From Collybia mongolica (taxonomy: Eukaryota; Basidiomycota; Agaricomycetes; Agaricales; Clitocybaceae), in contig JAAXNY010000009.1 in assembly GCA_013420905.1 (NCBI GenBank), positions 1-64,000 on the forward strand: 64,000 nucleotides of DNA, in the 5' to 3' direction. Each line of letters opens with the position of its first letter. Position 1 is the stretch's first letter. Positions 1-10,172 of this stretch are shown in pieces. The notes beneath the pieces are model-generated. The model worked only from the letters and a program-made list of their open reading frames with translations. It ran no database searches and had not been told where the DNA came from. Made by a program: the position numbers and the translations under genes.

Positions 1-57
1 AGTGAGCGCGAAGTAAGCAGATCGGCGAAGTAAGGCGGAAATGGAGTTCCCCTTACA
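1..57 (-). repeat. Family A 3' LTR, partial
   Basis: On the minus strand this starts TGTAAGGGGAACTCC, the same start as the LTRs at 5732 (minus), 7972, 25583 and 38280. The rest lies beyond the left edge of the window. Confidence 0.93.
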
Positions 58-70
58 TTACCCCCCTTCT
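58..70 (-). promoter_or_regulatory. Polypurine tract of family A copy 1
   Basis: On the minus strand this reads AGAAGGGGGGTAA, directly before the TG of the 3' LTR. It overlaps the pol stop codon. The same tract precedes the 3' LTR of copy 2 (38267-38279). It would prime plus-strand cDNA synthesis. Confidence 0.85.
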
Positions 71-3000
71 AGGTTCGCGTGTCTTCACGCCGGCGTTGGA
101 ACGGGATCTGTGCGAATTGGACGCGTTGTACGAGTCGCGGTGCTCCGGGGTTGCGTCTGTAGAATTCGGCGACCAACTCGTCCGCATTCACCTTGTCGGC
201 GGGTTCCCAGGTGTTCTGTTCGTAGCTGTAGCCCTTCCAGGCGACCAGGTACTGCAGCTTGTTCCTGTAAATCCGGCTGTCCATGATCTCCTGAACCTCA
301 TAATGTACCTCGCCGTCTATGAGAGTGGGTTCAGGGACTTCGGTGACCGTTCTACCGGGTATTGGGTCGTGCGGCGCGGGTAGGAGTTTGACAACATGGA
401 AGACCGGGTGGATGCGCGATAGCGCCGGCGGAAGTTTGAGGCGGTAGGCGTGCGATCCAACCTTGGCTTTGATGGGGTAGGGCCCGATGTAGCGGTGAGC
501 CAGTTTCTGCGACGGTCGAGTGATACGAATGTCGCGCGAATCCAAATACATCCGGTCTCCAACCTGGTAGTCGGGTGTTGGGTTTCGGCGGCGATTGTAG
601 TACATCGCCATCTCGTCCTTGGCTTTGGCTAATGTGGCGCGGGCTTCCTCGAGGGTGTCCTTCATTCGGTCGCGGAATTCGTTCGCGGTTTCCAGCCGGG
701 ATGGTGCGGTCTGTGGTTCGAAGCCCATGCGTGGATGTCGACCGGTGTCCAGGAAGAACGGCGAGTGCTGTGTCGAGGAGTGGACGTGGTTATTGTACTG
801 GAATTCGGCGAGCGGTAAAAGGTCGACCCAGTTGTCCTGTCGCTCGCTGATGAATAACCGGAGATACTGTTCCAGTTCCTGGTTCACTCGCTCGGTCTGT
901 CCGTCTGTCTGTGGGTGGTATGCCGTAGACGCTGTGAGTTTAATATCAAGCATGCAATATAACTCCCTTGTGAATTCCGCCACGAACTGTACCCCTCGGT
1001 CGGAGACCATAGCCTTCGGTAAGCCGTGCAACTTCCACACATGCTGGAGGTAAAGCCTCACCAATCCAAGCGCGGTAATTGTCGTCGTGGTTGGGATGAA
1101 GTGCGCGCGTTTACCCACCGTGTCCACCACTACCATGATCGCATCATGCCCTTGCGACTCAGGGAGTTCCACGATGAAATCCACGCTTGCGACGTCCCAG
1201 CGACCTTCCGGAATCGGCAGCGGTTTAAGTTCGCCGCTTGGAAGTTGACGCTGAGCCTTCGTTCGGAGACAGAGGTCGCATGTCTTGCAGTATTCGCCGA
1301 TGTAGCGCGACATTTGAGGCCACCAGTAATTGCGCGATACGAGTTCCAACGTCTTCCATCTTCCGGCGTGTCCCGCAATTCGCGAATCGTGATGTTGCGC
1401 AACTATACGTCTGCGAAGGTCAGCGTGTTTTGGGACGTAGATGCGATCGCGGAAATACAGCAACTCCTGCGCTTCCCTCCACTCTGCGCTCCGAACCGAT
1501 TTTCCTGCGGACTTCTTCAACTCCTGCGCTGCCTTCATCACCGCTTCCTCCTGATGTCCCTCGCGATTGCCTCTCCGAATATCCCGCAGAATGTCCCTTT
1601 CCTCTCCTTCCACGACCATTCCTTCCAGCGCGCGGATTGTGAACAACTCCGGTTTGAGGAGGACTAGATCGCGGTTATCCTCGTTTCCATCGCTGTGGTC
1701 CGCTCGGCGAGATAGCGCGTCTGGCTTACCCATACTTCGTCCGGGCTTGTGGTGCAGCGAGAAGTTGAATCGGGAGAGGTACAGTGACCACCTGGCCTGT
1801 CTCCGATTTAGCTTCTGGGACGTCCGGAAGTACTCTAGATTTTTGTGGTCTGTCCAGATCTCGAAGTCGTGTCGCGCGCCTTCAAGGAAGTGTCGCCATT
1901 CTTCGAGTGCGCGAATGATGGCGAGCATTTCCTTGTCGTGTATCTCGTAATTCCGCTCGACCGCGTTGAGGCTCTTTGACGAAAACGCGATCGGGTGCCA
2001 CTTGTCGTCCTCCGGGCTGAGTTGCGAAAGTACTGCGCCGGTCGCGAAATCCGAACTATCTGCCTCCACCCTAAACGGCCGGTTGTCGTCTGCGAACATC
2101 AGTACCGGTTTAGACGACACCGCTTCCTTCAACCCTTCGAATGCCTCCTGCTCCGACTCACCCCACTTCCAAGGCACGTCTTTACCGGTGAGATCAAACA
2201 ATGGCCGCGCAATATGGGAGAAGTCGCGAATGAACCGCCGATAGAAGTTCGTGAAGCCCAAGAAGGACTGCACTTGCTTCTTGTTCGTGGGTGTTGGCCA
2301 TTCCGCTACTCCGGCAACCTTGACCGGGTCCATCTCCACCTGCCCCTCCGAGATAATGAGCCCCAGATACTCGATTCGGGTCTTCTCGAATTCGCATTTG
2401 TCCAGTCGCAGGTACAGTTTATGTTCGCGGAGTCGCTGGAGAACTAACCTCGTAATTCGGCGGTGTTCGGCAAGTGTCTTTGTGTAGATTAGAATATCAT
2501 CGATGTAGACACATACCACTCCTTCCATGATGAGATCGTGGAATATCTCGTTCATCATGGTTTGGAACGTTGCCGGCGAGTTAGTGAGACCAAAGAACAT
2601 TACCAGGGGCTCAAACATTCCGCGGTTTGTGCGAAATGCGGCCTTCCACTCATCACCTTCCTTAATTCGGACGTTGTTGTATCCCCAGCGAACGTCGAAT
2701 TTGGAGAAGTATTTCGCTCCCCGAAGATTGTTGACGAGGTCGGAGATGAGTGGGAGTGGGTATTTGTTCTTGATCGTCAGCGAATTGAGAACGCGGTAGT
2801 CCTGTACCGGGCGTAGCGAACCGTCCTTCTTCTTGATAAAGAAGAACGGCGAAGCCATTGGCGATTTGGAGGGGCGGATCCGACCAGAGGCGAGGTTCTC
2901 CTCGAGGAACTTGTCCAACTCCACTTGTTCGGCGACTGAGAGCGGGTAGACCTTGCAGGATTTCCCTTCTGCGTCGCGGACGAGTTTGATCGCGTGGTCC

Positions 3001-4019
3001 CACGGTCGGCGATCTGGGAGAGCGTCAAAGGACGTCTTGGAGAACACCTCCTCAAATTCATGGACGTGCGCCGGTGCCAGATCGAAAAACGTCTTGGGTT
3101 GCGCATTACGATCAAAGGGGTCTGCGATCTGCTGGGACGCGTTCTTCCGGGCTTCTGTTTGGATCTTTTCCGCTAGTCGCTGCGAGATGGTTTGGGTTGT
3201 CCGAATCTCTTCCGGTGCCTTCTGAAACTGTCCTGGTTCGCCGATGTTGACCACGAAGATACGGTCGCCCTCTTCGATGCAATCTTCAAGGGCGATATCT
3301 CCTTCGTGCTCAGAGTCGGGAACCTCTCCAATTTCTGTTTCTGGTTCGGGCATGGGTCCTGCACGACAGGCGTTGATGCGGGCCTCCAATTTACGCTTCT
3401 CCGCCTTTTCCGATTTAACCTCATTCGCGCAGGTCCGACATTTGTCGGGACAGCGACTCATCTTCACCTCGTTGGTCTGCCAGTTGATCTCCGGGTTGTG
3501 CTCCTGCAACCAAGTGTAGCCCAGTATGAGATCCTGCTTCCCTAGGCTGGTGACTGCGAAGTGGGTGCGTTCTGAGTGACCGTTGTACCGGAGGATGAGG
3601 TCTACGATCTCCGAAATAGACCCGTTCTCGTTCGGAGTGCCGTCGACGTTGAACACCGGAATAGTGCGAACTAGCTTGCGCGAGGTCAACCTGTTCCTCC
3701 GCACGAATTCAGAATCGATGAAAAGGCCCGTTGCTCCCGAGTCTACCAAGCTGTTCGTCGCGAATGTCTCGCCTGTGTCAGTCGTCTGAAGTTCAATCTT
3801 GAGCTTCAGCGAGCGAGTGCTGGGGGTGGCGGCGACTACGAATCGCTTGGGTAGAGCTCGTTCCCATCGGGGGAGTCTCTGGCGCGGCGGTTTAGGGACG
3901 GGGATGGTATCTTGTACGGCTTCTGTAGTAGTTTCGGGTGTTTGGGAAATTTCAATTGTGTTCTCAACTTCTAAACACGCGAACCTATTTACAGATGACA
4001 GCGAGGGCGTACTGTTCAC
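69..4019 (-). CDS. pol: Pol polyprotein, family A copy 1 (protease, RT, RNase H, integrase, chromodomain)
   Basis: This frame of about 1316 residues encodes the retrotransposon enzymes. Domains in order: a retropepsin with the D-S-G motif near residue 93; reverse transcriptase with YIDD near residue 505; RNase H with its first Asp in VEADSSDFATG near 650; an integrase HHCC zinc domain ending CKTCDLC; the DDE core (Asp in SVDF, Asp in SDRG, Glu in QTERVN); and a C-terminal chromodomain (about 1238-1291, with the aromatic cage pattern YLVAWKGY...NTWEP). The frame is open upstream through the gag end, and the leftmost codon, GTG, is not a convincing start. Pol is therefore most likely made by -1 frameshifting at the GGGTTTT site (4034-4040). 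The chromodomain places the element among the chromoviruses and suggests targeting to modified chromatin. No stop or frameshift is visible. Confidence 0.95.
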   Translation of the reverse strand: MNSTPSLSSVNRFACLEVENTIEISQTPETTTEAVQDTIPVPKPPRQRLPRWERALPKRFVVAATPSTRSLKLKIELQTTDTGETFATNSLVDSGATGLFIDSEFVRRNRLTSRKLVRTIPVFNVDGTPNENGSISEIVDLILRYNGHSERTHFAVTSLGKQDLILGYTWLQEHNPEINWQTNEVKMSRCPDKCRTCANEVKSEKAEKRKLEARINACRAGPMPEPETEIGEVPDSEHEGDIALEDCIEEGDRIFVVNIGEPGQFQKAPEEIRTTQTISQRLAEKIQTEARKNASQQIADPFDRNAQPKTFFDLAPAHVHEFEEVFSKTSFDALPDRRPWDHAIKLVRDAEGKSCKVYPLSVAEQVELDKFLEENLASGRIRPSKSPMASPFFFIKKKDGSLRPVQDYRVLNSLTIKNKYPLPLISDLVNNLRGAKYFSKFDVRWGYNNVRIKEGDEWKAAFRTNRGMFEPLVMFFGLTNSPATFQTMMNEIFHDLIMEGVVCVYIDDILIYTKTLAEHRRITRLVLQRLREHKLYLRLDKCEFEKTRIEYLGLIISEGQVEMDPVKVAGVAEWPTPTNKKQVQSFLGFTNFYRRFIRDFSHIARPLFDLTGKDVPWKWGESEQEAFEGLKEAVSSKPVLMFADDNRPFRVEADSSDFATGAVLSQLSPEDDKWHPIAFSSKSLNAVERNYEIHDKEMLAIIRALEEWRHFLEGARHDFEIWTDHKNLEYFRTSQKLNRRQARWSLYLSRFNFSLHHKPGRSMGKPDALSRRADHSDGNEDNRDLVLLKPELFTIRALEGMVVEGEERDILRDIRRGNREGHQEEAVMKAAQELKKSAGKSVRSAEWREAQELLYFRDRIYVPKHADLRRRIVAQHHDSRIAGHAGRWKTLELVSRNYWWPQMSRYIGEYCKTCDLCLRTKAQRQLPSGELKPLPIPEGRWDVASVDFIVELPESQGHDAIMVVVDTVGKRAHFIPTTTTITALGLVRLYLQHVWKLHGLPKAMVSDRGVQFVAEFTRELYCMLDIKLTASTAYHPQTDGQTERVNQELEQYLRLFISERQDNWVDLLPLAEFQYNNHVHSSTQHSPFFLDTGRHPRMGFEPQTAPSRLETANEFRDRMKDTLEEARATLAKAKDEMAMYYNRRRNPTPDYQVGDRMYLDSRDIRITRPSQKLAHRYIGPYPIKAKVGSHAYRLKLPPALSRIHPVFHVVKLLPAPHDPIPGRTVTEVPEPTLIDGEVHYEVQEIMDSRIYRNKLQYLVAWKGYSYEQNTWEPADKVNADELVAEFYRRNPGAPRLVQRVQFAQIPFQRRREDTRT

Positions 4020-5158
4020 TCGCTGTCCGCTACAAAACCCTCTTCTTCCGCCGGCGGTTCGACTTGTGCGTCTATCATCGCGAAGATGTGCTGCGCGAAC
4101 TCATGCTGCTCGTCCATTGACATGAACCGCGTGTCGTAGCGGAGGGGGCAGTCCTTCCGGAAATGGCCCGGCTGCTTACATCGGTGGCAGGTCTCGATGT
4201 TCGTTCGAGCCCTCCGCATCGCGTCTACATCCATCGGAACTGGTGGAGGGAGAGCAGGGGGCGGCGGAGGTGGTGGTGGCGCCATCCGTTGCAGCGTCGG
4301 GGCTGAGAAGTGCGGCGGTGCGCGAAACGCCGAGGTAGTGCGTGCGGGAGGTGCGCGAGCCGCCGGTTTAGTGCTCAGGAAGGCCTCGTTGGTGAGGCGG
4401 TTTTCATCGCACTTCATCGCCGCTATATACCACTGTTCCGGCTGATCGTCCGCTGGTCGTCCCACTGCCATCGTCGCGATCTGCGACTGAATCTCCCCGC
4501 TCAGTCCCTTCCGGTACTTCACCACAATCGTCAACCCCTCCTTGTATCCCGACTTGTCGATGAGATCCCTGAACTCATCCGTGTAGTCGTCCACCGATCG
4601 CGATCCTTGGTGGTAGCTGCTCGTTTCCAACCTCGTAATCGCCCGCTGCGCTTCGCTCTGCACAAAGAAGTTGACCGCAAAGTCGGCGCGGAATAGGGCC
4701 CATGTCGCGTACTTCGGGTTCCCGGTAGCGGTCTGGTATCGCATGGCCCGGTCCGCAAACAGATACGCTCGGCCTTTCTTCATGAAGGTGTACGCCCACC
4801 GTACCTGAGTCACTTCATCCGCGAACTGGTGTGGTACAAGATTTATATACAGTTCGCATGCGTTAATGAACGCATGCCCTCGTTCGCGCGATCCGTCGAA
4901 GTCATCGGGAAGCGATGGCCGGAGTGCCGAAGGTCGTCCCGAATTAACGTGGGTCGCGGGGGGAGGTGTTGATACATTATTTACAGGGGCGCTGGGTGCA
5001 GGGGTATTGACCGGGGGTGGGGGAGCCGCGGTTTGGAGCGCGATCAGCGTGTTGATGCTGTCGGTGAGCTTCTTAAGCTGCTCGGCTTGTTCCTCCGCCT
5101 TCCTATTGAGATCTCCTACGTCTCGTTCGACGTTATCCATCCTTGTTTCGGCGTCCAT
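4016..5158 (-). CDS. gag: Gag, family A copy 1
   Basis: This is the structural protein of the retrotransposon particle. The chosen ATG (5158) begins MDAETRMD; an upstream GTG at 5179 is less likely. The protein has an N-terminal heptad-like coiled coil, then a proline/alanine-rich linker. A retrotransposon gag core follows (FDGSRERG through the YTDEFRDLIDKSGY helix region). Near the C-terminus are a polyproline run and one CCHC zinc knuckle (CHRCKQPGHFRKDC, about residue 324). It ends in ADSE and overlaps pol by four bases in the -1 frame. Sequence upstream of the ATG also reads as coding in copy 2 but carries a one-base indel between copies (near 5268), so a longer ancestral N-terminus is possible. 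Confidence 0.92.
   Translation of the reverse strand: MDAETRMDNVERDVGDLNRKAEEQAEQLKKLTDSINTLIALQTAAPPPPVNTPAPSAPVNNVSTPPPATHVNSGRPSALRPSLPDDFDGSRERGHAFINACELYINLVPHQFADEVTQVRWAYTFMKKGRAYLFADRAMRYQTATGNPKYATWALFRADFAVNFFVQSEAQRAITRLETSSYHQGSRSVDDYTDEFRDLIDKSGYKEGLTIVVKYRKGLSGEIQSQIATMAVGRPADDQPEQWYIAAMKCDENRLTNEAFLSTKPAARAPPARTTSAFRAPPHFSAPTLQRMAPPPPPPPPALPPPVPMDVDAMRRARTNIETCHRCKQPGHFRKDCPLRYDTRFMSMDEQHEFAQHIFAMIDAQVEPPAEEEGFVADSE
4034..4040 (-). other. Putative -1 ribosomal frameshift heptamer GGGTTTT
   Basis: On the minus strand the gag frame reads GAG GGT TTT GTA. G-GGT-TTT fits the X XXY YYZ slippery pattern. A -1 slip gives GGG TTT TGT AGC and continues, open, into pol. The gag stop lies seven codons downstream. 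The same heptamer in the same phase occurs in copy 2 and in the unrelated family B. No stimulatory RNA structure was tested. Confidence 0.6.
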
Positions 5159-5317
5159 CGGCCGGAGTAGGAGTTCCACTTCTAGTTCGGAGGAGGGTGG
5201 AGAGGGCGATTCTCGCGCGGTCTTGACGGATTCTGTATCGGAGCTGACAGTTTCTGCCGATCGGAATTGGCAATGGCTGCGGTGAGGTCGCGGTCTCTGC
5301 TGGTGAGAGAATTCTAC

Positions 5318-5732
5318 TGTAAGGGCAACTCCGGCGGAGTGCGCGCGAACTTAGTAGAGCGGGCCGACGCTGGTGGAGGGGATCCTAAGAGATGTATTCA
5401 CTTGTACGACATATGTACTACTCACCTGGTGGAGGGGATCCTAAGAGAATTCTCTGAGGAGCCTCCATCAGGGGGGTGTGCTATATACCTAGTACTACAT
5501 TAAATACACGTTCCCGGTGCGGTACGACGACACGCGTTGGGTTAGCGAAGGTCACGTGACCGTGCCCTTGATAGTCCGAACAAGTGCGAAGTCCGGCGGC
5601 GAACTGCGCACGAAGTAGAGAGTGGGGGTGCGTGTGGGCGTAGGTAATGAACGTGCGATGTAGTGAATGTAATGGAGTGAGCGCGAAGTAAGCAGATCGG
5701 CGAAGTAAGGCGGAAATGGAGTTCCCCTTACA
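5318..5732 (-). repeat. Family A 5' LTR, copy 1
   Basis: 415 bp, bounded by TGTAAGGG and CCCTTACA. It carries a CACGTGAC E-box-like site and a duplicated block around GGATCCCCTCCACCAG. It is shorter than the 504 bp LTR at 25583 because it lacks several TTACTTCGCCGA-type repeat units near its 5' end. Confidence 0.95.
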
Positions 5733-6687
5733 GGATCATCATTAATAGGAGAAGTAATTATAAATTCGGGACTTGCACAACCCGATCCTAGTCAGGGGTA
5801 CTTGGTGTTAACTACCAGAAGCGGCGGGACCCCGTGAATAGCAACCGGGACAATCAGGAGGAGTAAATGACAGTGCCGCGCTGTTTTAAATAACGGAGCG
5901 CGCGGTCGCGACTTGATAAGAGTTTAGCCAGCTCTTTCAATATTTGATAAGTAACCAGTAAACGGCATAATTGGCACGCATGGCACGTGCGCCAAGTTGT
6001 AAAGGACGCATCAGCATTGAATACAGATCCTTGGCGCGCGGGAGCGCGGTTCCGTGTAAAATTTACAATTCCGTATGATATTTAGTTTGTACACTATAAA
6101 TAGACTGTAGATGAGTAGCGCTAAGGCAAGGAATCTTGCCCCCACTTTGCGCGACTATAGAGTATACAAATCACATTTGTTAAAACACTATTGCGTGCCC
6201 AAATTAAGGATCAGATTGCTTCAACCTGTCTTGATTGGAATTGATTGGAGAACCACAGAATTAAAGAAACTTAGTTCACTTGGAACTTAGTACCGTATTG
6301 TCCGTTGGAATTACTAGGCACTTGGCCTTAGTGCACTTGGCACTGTATTGTTTGATAAGTCGCTTGGACTTATAGATCCGCTTGGGATCACTAATAATTG
6401 AACGTACACTTGGTACTCAGTCTATTGGATCGAGAGATTTTATAAATATACCTAGCAGGTTTTTAAACCTGTGTTGAAGCTTTTGTCTAAATCGAACCCG
6501 TTGAGAGATCATTGGAAAGGGCTTTGGCTAGTACTATTCAAAGCTTAGTGCTTCTAAGCACTTGAACCCGAACTCAAAACAGGCGATTCCTACTGTTCGT
6601 GTGTTGATTGTTAGGTTTGGTGTGTGTGTGTGTGAAGGATTACATTACATAGCATCAGCGCACTTATAGCCCAGGAGCCCCCTTTCA
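5733..6687 (+). repeat. Family C LTR, 5' copy, left part displaced by gypsy A
   Basis: This matches 13423-14375 of the complete LTR and ends in CCCCCTTTCA. It contains a TG-rich dinucleotide run near 6620-6635 and a block of short ACTTGG-type repeats at about 6270-6430. The missing left part lies beyond family A copy 1, outside the window. Confidence 0.85.
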
Positions 6688-8537
6688 GCGCCTACCTAAA
6701 GTTTGCAAGGCAGGCGTCTAATTTCTTTTTGGATCCAGAAGGCAGGATGTATAGGAAAAATATCGATAGCGCGCACCAGCTTGTTGTTGATAAAAATCAC
6801 CGAACATATATGATGAAGGCGTCTCATGATTCTGTTGGACATAGGGGTTTCTATGCAACAAAATCCTTAATAGATAAAAGATTTTGGTGGCCAGAAATGG
6901 AACGCGATGTATCATGGTATGTGAAGTCATGTCACATCTGTCAGACAAGGCTCTTAACTTTGTTGAGAATCCCTCCTGTCATAACCCACACGCCGTCTAT
7001 ATTCCAAGTATTGCATGCGGACACCATGTATATGAGCCCATCGTCTAACGGTTATAAATACATTGTCCAAGGAAGATGTGCGCTGTCTTCGTGGATGGAA
7101 GGCGTGCCCCTCAAATCTGAGGATGGCAAGACCTTGGGAAGGTGGCTGTTCGAAGAAGTAATTTGTAGATGGGGTTCCCTAACGGAAATTGTAACGGATA
7201 ATGGTCCTGCCTTTGTCGCAGCCAAAGCGTGGCTGGAATCCAAGTATGGTATTACAGGAATAAGTATATCACCATACAATTCCAAAGGAAATGGGATCGC
7301 CGAGCGCGCACATTGGGATGTGTGTCAAGCTGTCTTCAAAGCTACAGGTGGTGATGTAAAGAAGTGGTACTACTTCTTCCACCATGTAATGTGGGCTGAC
7401 AGAATTACTATACGGAAAGGGACGGGTTGCTCCCCCTATTTTATGATTACGGGCGCGCACCCAACCTTACCATTAGATATTATTGAAGCCACTTGGTTAG
7501 TAAAGTTACCAGGAAAAATATTGACTACAGAGGAACTCATTGGGTTTAGAGCGCAGGCTCTAGCTAAGCATGTCCAGCATGTGGCCGATATGAGGAAACG
7601 TATCAATATAGAAAAACAAAGGAGACTATTACAGTATGAGAAGGACCACAGCGCGACCATCAGAGACTATGATTTCAAACCAGGAAGTTTAGTACTAGTT
7701 AGAAATACCGAGGTCGAAAGTTTGCTCGATAAAAAGCTGAAGCCATGGTACCTGGGACCAATGATAGTCCTGAGATGAAACCGCGGGGGAGCCTATATTG
7801 TTTGCGAAATGGATGGATCGGTGTGGCAACATAAAGTGGGGGCGTTTAGGGTTATTCCCTATTTTGCTAGGAGTACAATTGAACTGCTGGATAATCTGCA
7901 AGATCTAATAGACATCTCTAGCAAGACACTAAATGCTTTAGTGGAATCGAAAGATCCCGCTAATAGGCAAGTGTAAGGGGAACTCCATTTCCGCCTTACT
8001 TTGCCGATCTAGCCTTACTTCGCCGAATCTCAATTACATTCACTACATCACACGTTCATTACCTACGCCCACACGCACCCCCACTCTCTACTTCGCGCGC
8101 AGTTTGCCGCCGGACTTCGCACTTGTTCGGACTATCAAGGGCACGGTCACGTGACCTTCGCTAGCCCAACGCGTGTCGTCGTACCGCACCGGGAACGTGT
8201 ATTTAATGTAGTACTAGGTATATAGCACACCCCCCCTGATGGAGGCTCCTCAGAGAATTCTCTTAGGATCCCCTCCACCAGGTGAGTAGTACATATGTCG
8301 TACAAGTGAATACATCTCTTAGGATCCCCTCCACCAGCGTCGGCCCACTCTACTAAGTTCGCGCGCACTCCGCCGGAGTTGCCCTTACAGCAAGTTTACA
8401 AGGAGTGTGACTATACTTTTGACAGAGTCCAATTGGATCAGTCCGATTCAGAGTCAAGCTCTAGTGAGAACACTGAGGAAGGGATAGCGCCAGTGCTACC
8501 ACAAACTACTATGTCACACCGGAAGTTGCATAGGTAA
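6688..8537 (+). pseudogene. Family C pol remnant: integrase and C-terminal tail
   Basis: The frame opens directly at the LTR edge (AYLKFARQAS) and runs through an HHCC zinc domain (HDSVGHRGF...CHICQ). The integrase core follows: Asp in HADTMY near 7017, Asp in TDNGPAF near 7195, Glu in IAERAH near 7300. After the core come a basic region and the conserved GGAYIV...FRVIPYFAR tail. One in-frame TGA (7776-7778) interrupts ...VLR*NRGGAY; a CGA-to-TGA change is the simplest explanation. A solo family A LTR (7972-8389) splits the codon run. Joining across the GCAAG duplication restores the frame, which ends at TAA 8535-8537 after an acidic serine-rich tail. No RT or protease precedes it. Confidence 0.85.
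7972..8389 (+). mobile_element. Solo LTR of gypsy family A
   Basis: 418 bp from TGTAAGGGG to CCCTTACA, flanked by a perfect 5 bp duplication GCAAG (7967-7971 and 8390-8394). No internal region remains, so this is the product of LTR-LTR recombination. It lacks the 5'-proximal repeat block present in the 25583 LTR. Confidence 0.95.
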
Positions 8538-8683
8538 TAAATCAGTATGGAAGCAGGAGCAGTAAAGACAGTATAAGTAACGAAGCTAAGTAGTAAGGAC
8601 AGTGTTAAGCTGAGTAAAGACAGTAATACAAAGGAGCGTGGGGAGGGACACCATAACTAAGGAGGAAGTTAATTGGACTGCCC

Positions 8684-10065
8684 TCAAGCAGATATGAAGT
8701 CGTCTTCAACCTCGGGCAAGGGCACGTCAGCCGGAGCTACCTCCTCCTTATCATTGTCATCCTGGTCATGGACTTCCGTAGCGCTCGCAGTGGCAGCCTC
8801 GTCAGACCCTCCCTCCAGAGCGGCCTCGTTCATTAGACCGTTGAGGCGAGTAACCTCGTCCATAGTGGCATCACGATGCTTCAATAAGAAGGACACTGTA
8901 TGACTGATCTCCTCCAACTCAGCACGGTAGTTTAAAAGCATCCTACCGAGGGCCTGCTTGGTGTGCGACATGGGATTGCCCGCGTCTGCAATCAAGCGCA
9001 CCTGCGCTAAGACTACATTGTGCTCCTTGGAGGGACGGAAGTCAATAAAGACACGAGTATCTGATGCACAGTCGGTATAAAATTAGAACCATCTATTATT
9101 AGAAAATGTACCCTCAGCAGATGCCTTTGGATCTTCATCCGGGGTGTCCTGCCTCGTACGCTTTTTGGGACGAAGAGTGCTGCCGCGATTGAGCTCGGAA
9201 CGCTTACCGTCCTGTAGGAATAAGAAACAAAGTAATAGACAGAGCAAAAACAAGAATGGGTACCTTGATGGCAGCCTTTTCAGCCTTAGTCCTTTTGACA
9301 CGGGGAACCTTAATGTTCTCCTTCTCCTTGCGACTACGGGTGATTGGTCCTTCACTAAGGAGACAACTAGTCACTGGTCCAGAGACAGCAGCACTAGCTG
9401 TAGCGCCGGAATCAATGACCATATTCTTGAGTAAAGAAGAGACGCCATTGAGTATGTCGCGCACTGACAGCGCGGTAGCTAAAAAGAAACATACCGAGTC
9501 AGTACCAGACATTTCAATGTCACCGTCATATTCACCGCCAGCAATGACCTTGCCTGGAATAGTGGTACCATCCACTTCACCACCAGTAGCAGGGACCTAG
9601 TACCAGAAAACCATGGTTTAAAGAACAGTACAGTACAAGATGAGGTAAAAAGCACGCACCGCGGTTTGAGACAGGTGCTCAGTGCGGACCTTTTCACGGT
9701 GATGGTGAATAGCGGCAGTAAGAGTCACAATGTTACGGTAAACAGGCTCTTGAAGTAACTCGGGGTATACATGTTGTAGTCCCTGGAATGCCTTACGGAC
9801 GCCAAAGATAACATTCTGCCAGGACCGCTCCGTCAAAACCAATTTGGACTCAGTCAGGAGTAGCTGTAAATTGTAAAAGTTGGTTACAAAAACGGCGTTT
9901 TAAAAGTTTAATTGGTAAAAAGTGTACCGCGGTTTCGCCTAACTTCCGGATGCTGACCCTTTGTTCAACAAGGGTGTCCATCAATAGACGAGCTTGAAAG
10001 GTGTGCCACTGAGCTTGGACCATCTTGAAGTTCTCGATGTCTTGATAGTTGGGGGGGCTAGTCAT
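8684..10065 (-). CDS. Antisense spliced gene 1 in element C, 383 aa, unknown function
   Basis: Five exons can be joined with GT-AG introns and full frame: 10065-9928, 9863-9660, 9596-9264, 9211-9112 and 9060-8684, giving 383 residues with no stop. The start ATG (MTSPPNYQ) lies about 100 bp below a TATAAAAAA box at 10172-10164; an upstream in-frame ATG at 10152 sits too close to that box. The protein is mainly charged and helical. It has a basic segment (KENIKVPRVKRTKAEK), a conserved-looking RVFIDFRPSKEHN stretch, and an acidic C-terminus ending DDFISA. I recognise no enzymatic motif. It lies downstream of, and antisense to, the pol remnant. It appears undamaged although pol is not, which suggests recent function or selection. 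A host gene caught between TE fragments is the alternative. Confidence 0.7.
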
Positions 10066-10163
10066 AATGATGCAGAGGAAATTGGTTCTTCGAACCAGAA
10101 CGTTGTAAAGAGAGTATAATAGAGTCGGGCGATGTCTTGGGACAAACAGCACAGCCAGTGCCC

Positions 10164-10172
10164 TTTTTTATA
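10164..10172 (-). promoter_or_regulatory. TATA box for antisense gene 1
   Basis: The minus strand reads TATAAAAAA in the context GGTATAAAAAAGGGC, about 100 bp upstream of the ATG at 10065. Confidence 0.55.

Larger units (their letters stand above)
1..5732 (-). mobile_element. Ty3/gypsy chromovirus, family A copy 1 (3' LTR cut by window edge)
   Basis: This is a complete-looking LTR retrotransposon read on the minus strand. It has a 5' LTR (5318-5732), gag, pol in the -1 frame, a polypurine tract, and the first 57 bases visible of the 3' LTR. Both ORFs are open without internal stops, unlike copy 2 at 25583-38754. The element sits inside a family C LTR: sequence resuming at 5733 matches 13423 onward of the intact family C LTR. 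The expected right-hand target duplication is GGATC (5733-5737), and its partner lies outside the window. The intact reading frames suggest a young and possibly autonomous copy; this is inference, because the second LTR cannot be compared. Confidence 0.95.

Noticed and set aside
5733..8537. tRNA or other RNA gene in the TG-rich LTR
   Set aside because: No cloverleaf or box A/B pattern was recognised. The TG run is a microsatellite.
9479..9494. A 16 bp GT-AG intron in antisense gene 1
   Set aside because: Too short for splicing, and reading through it keeps frame (TDSVCFFLATALS).
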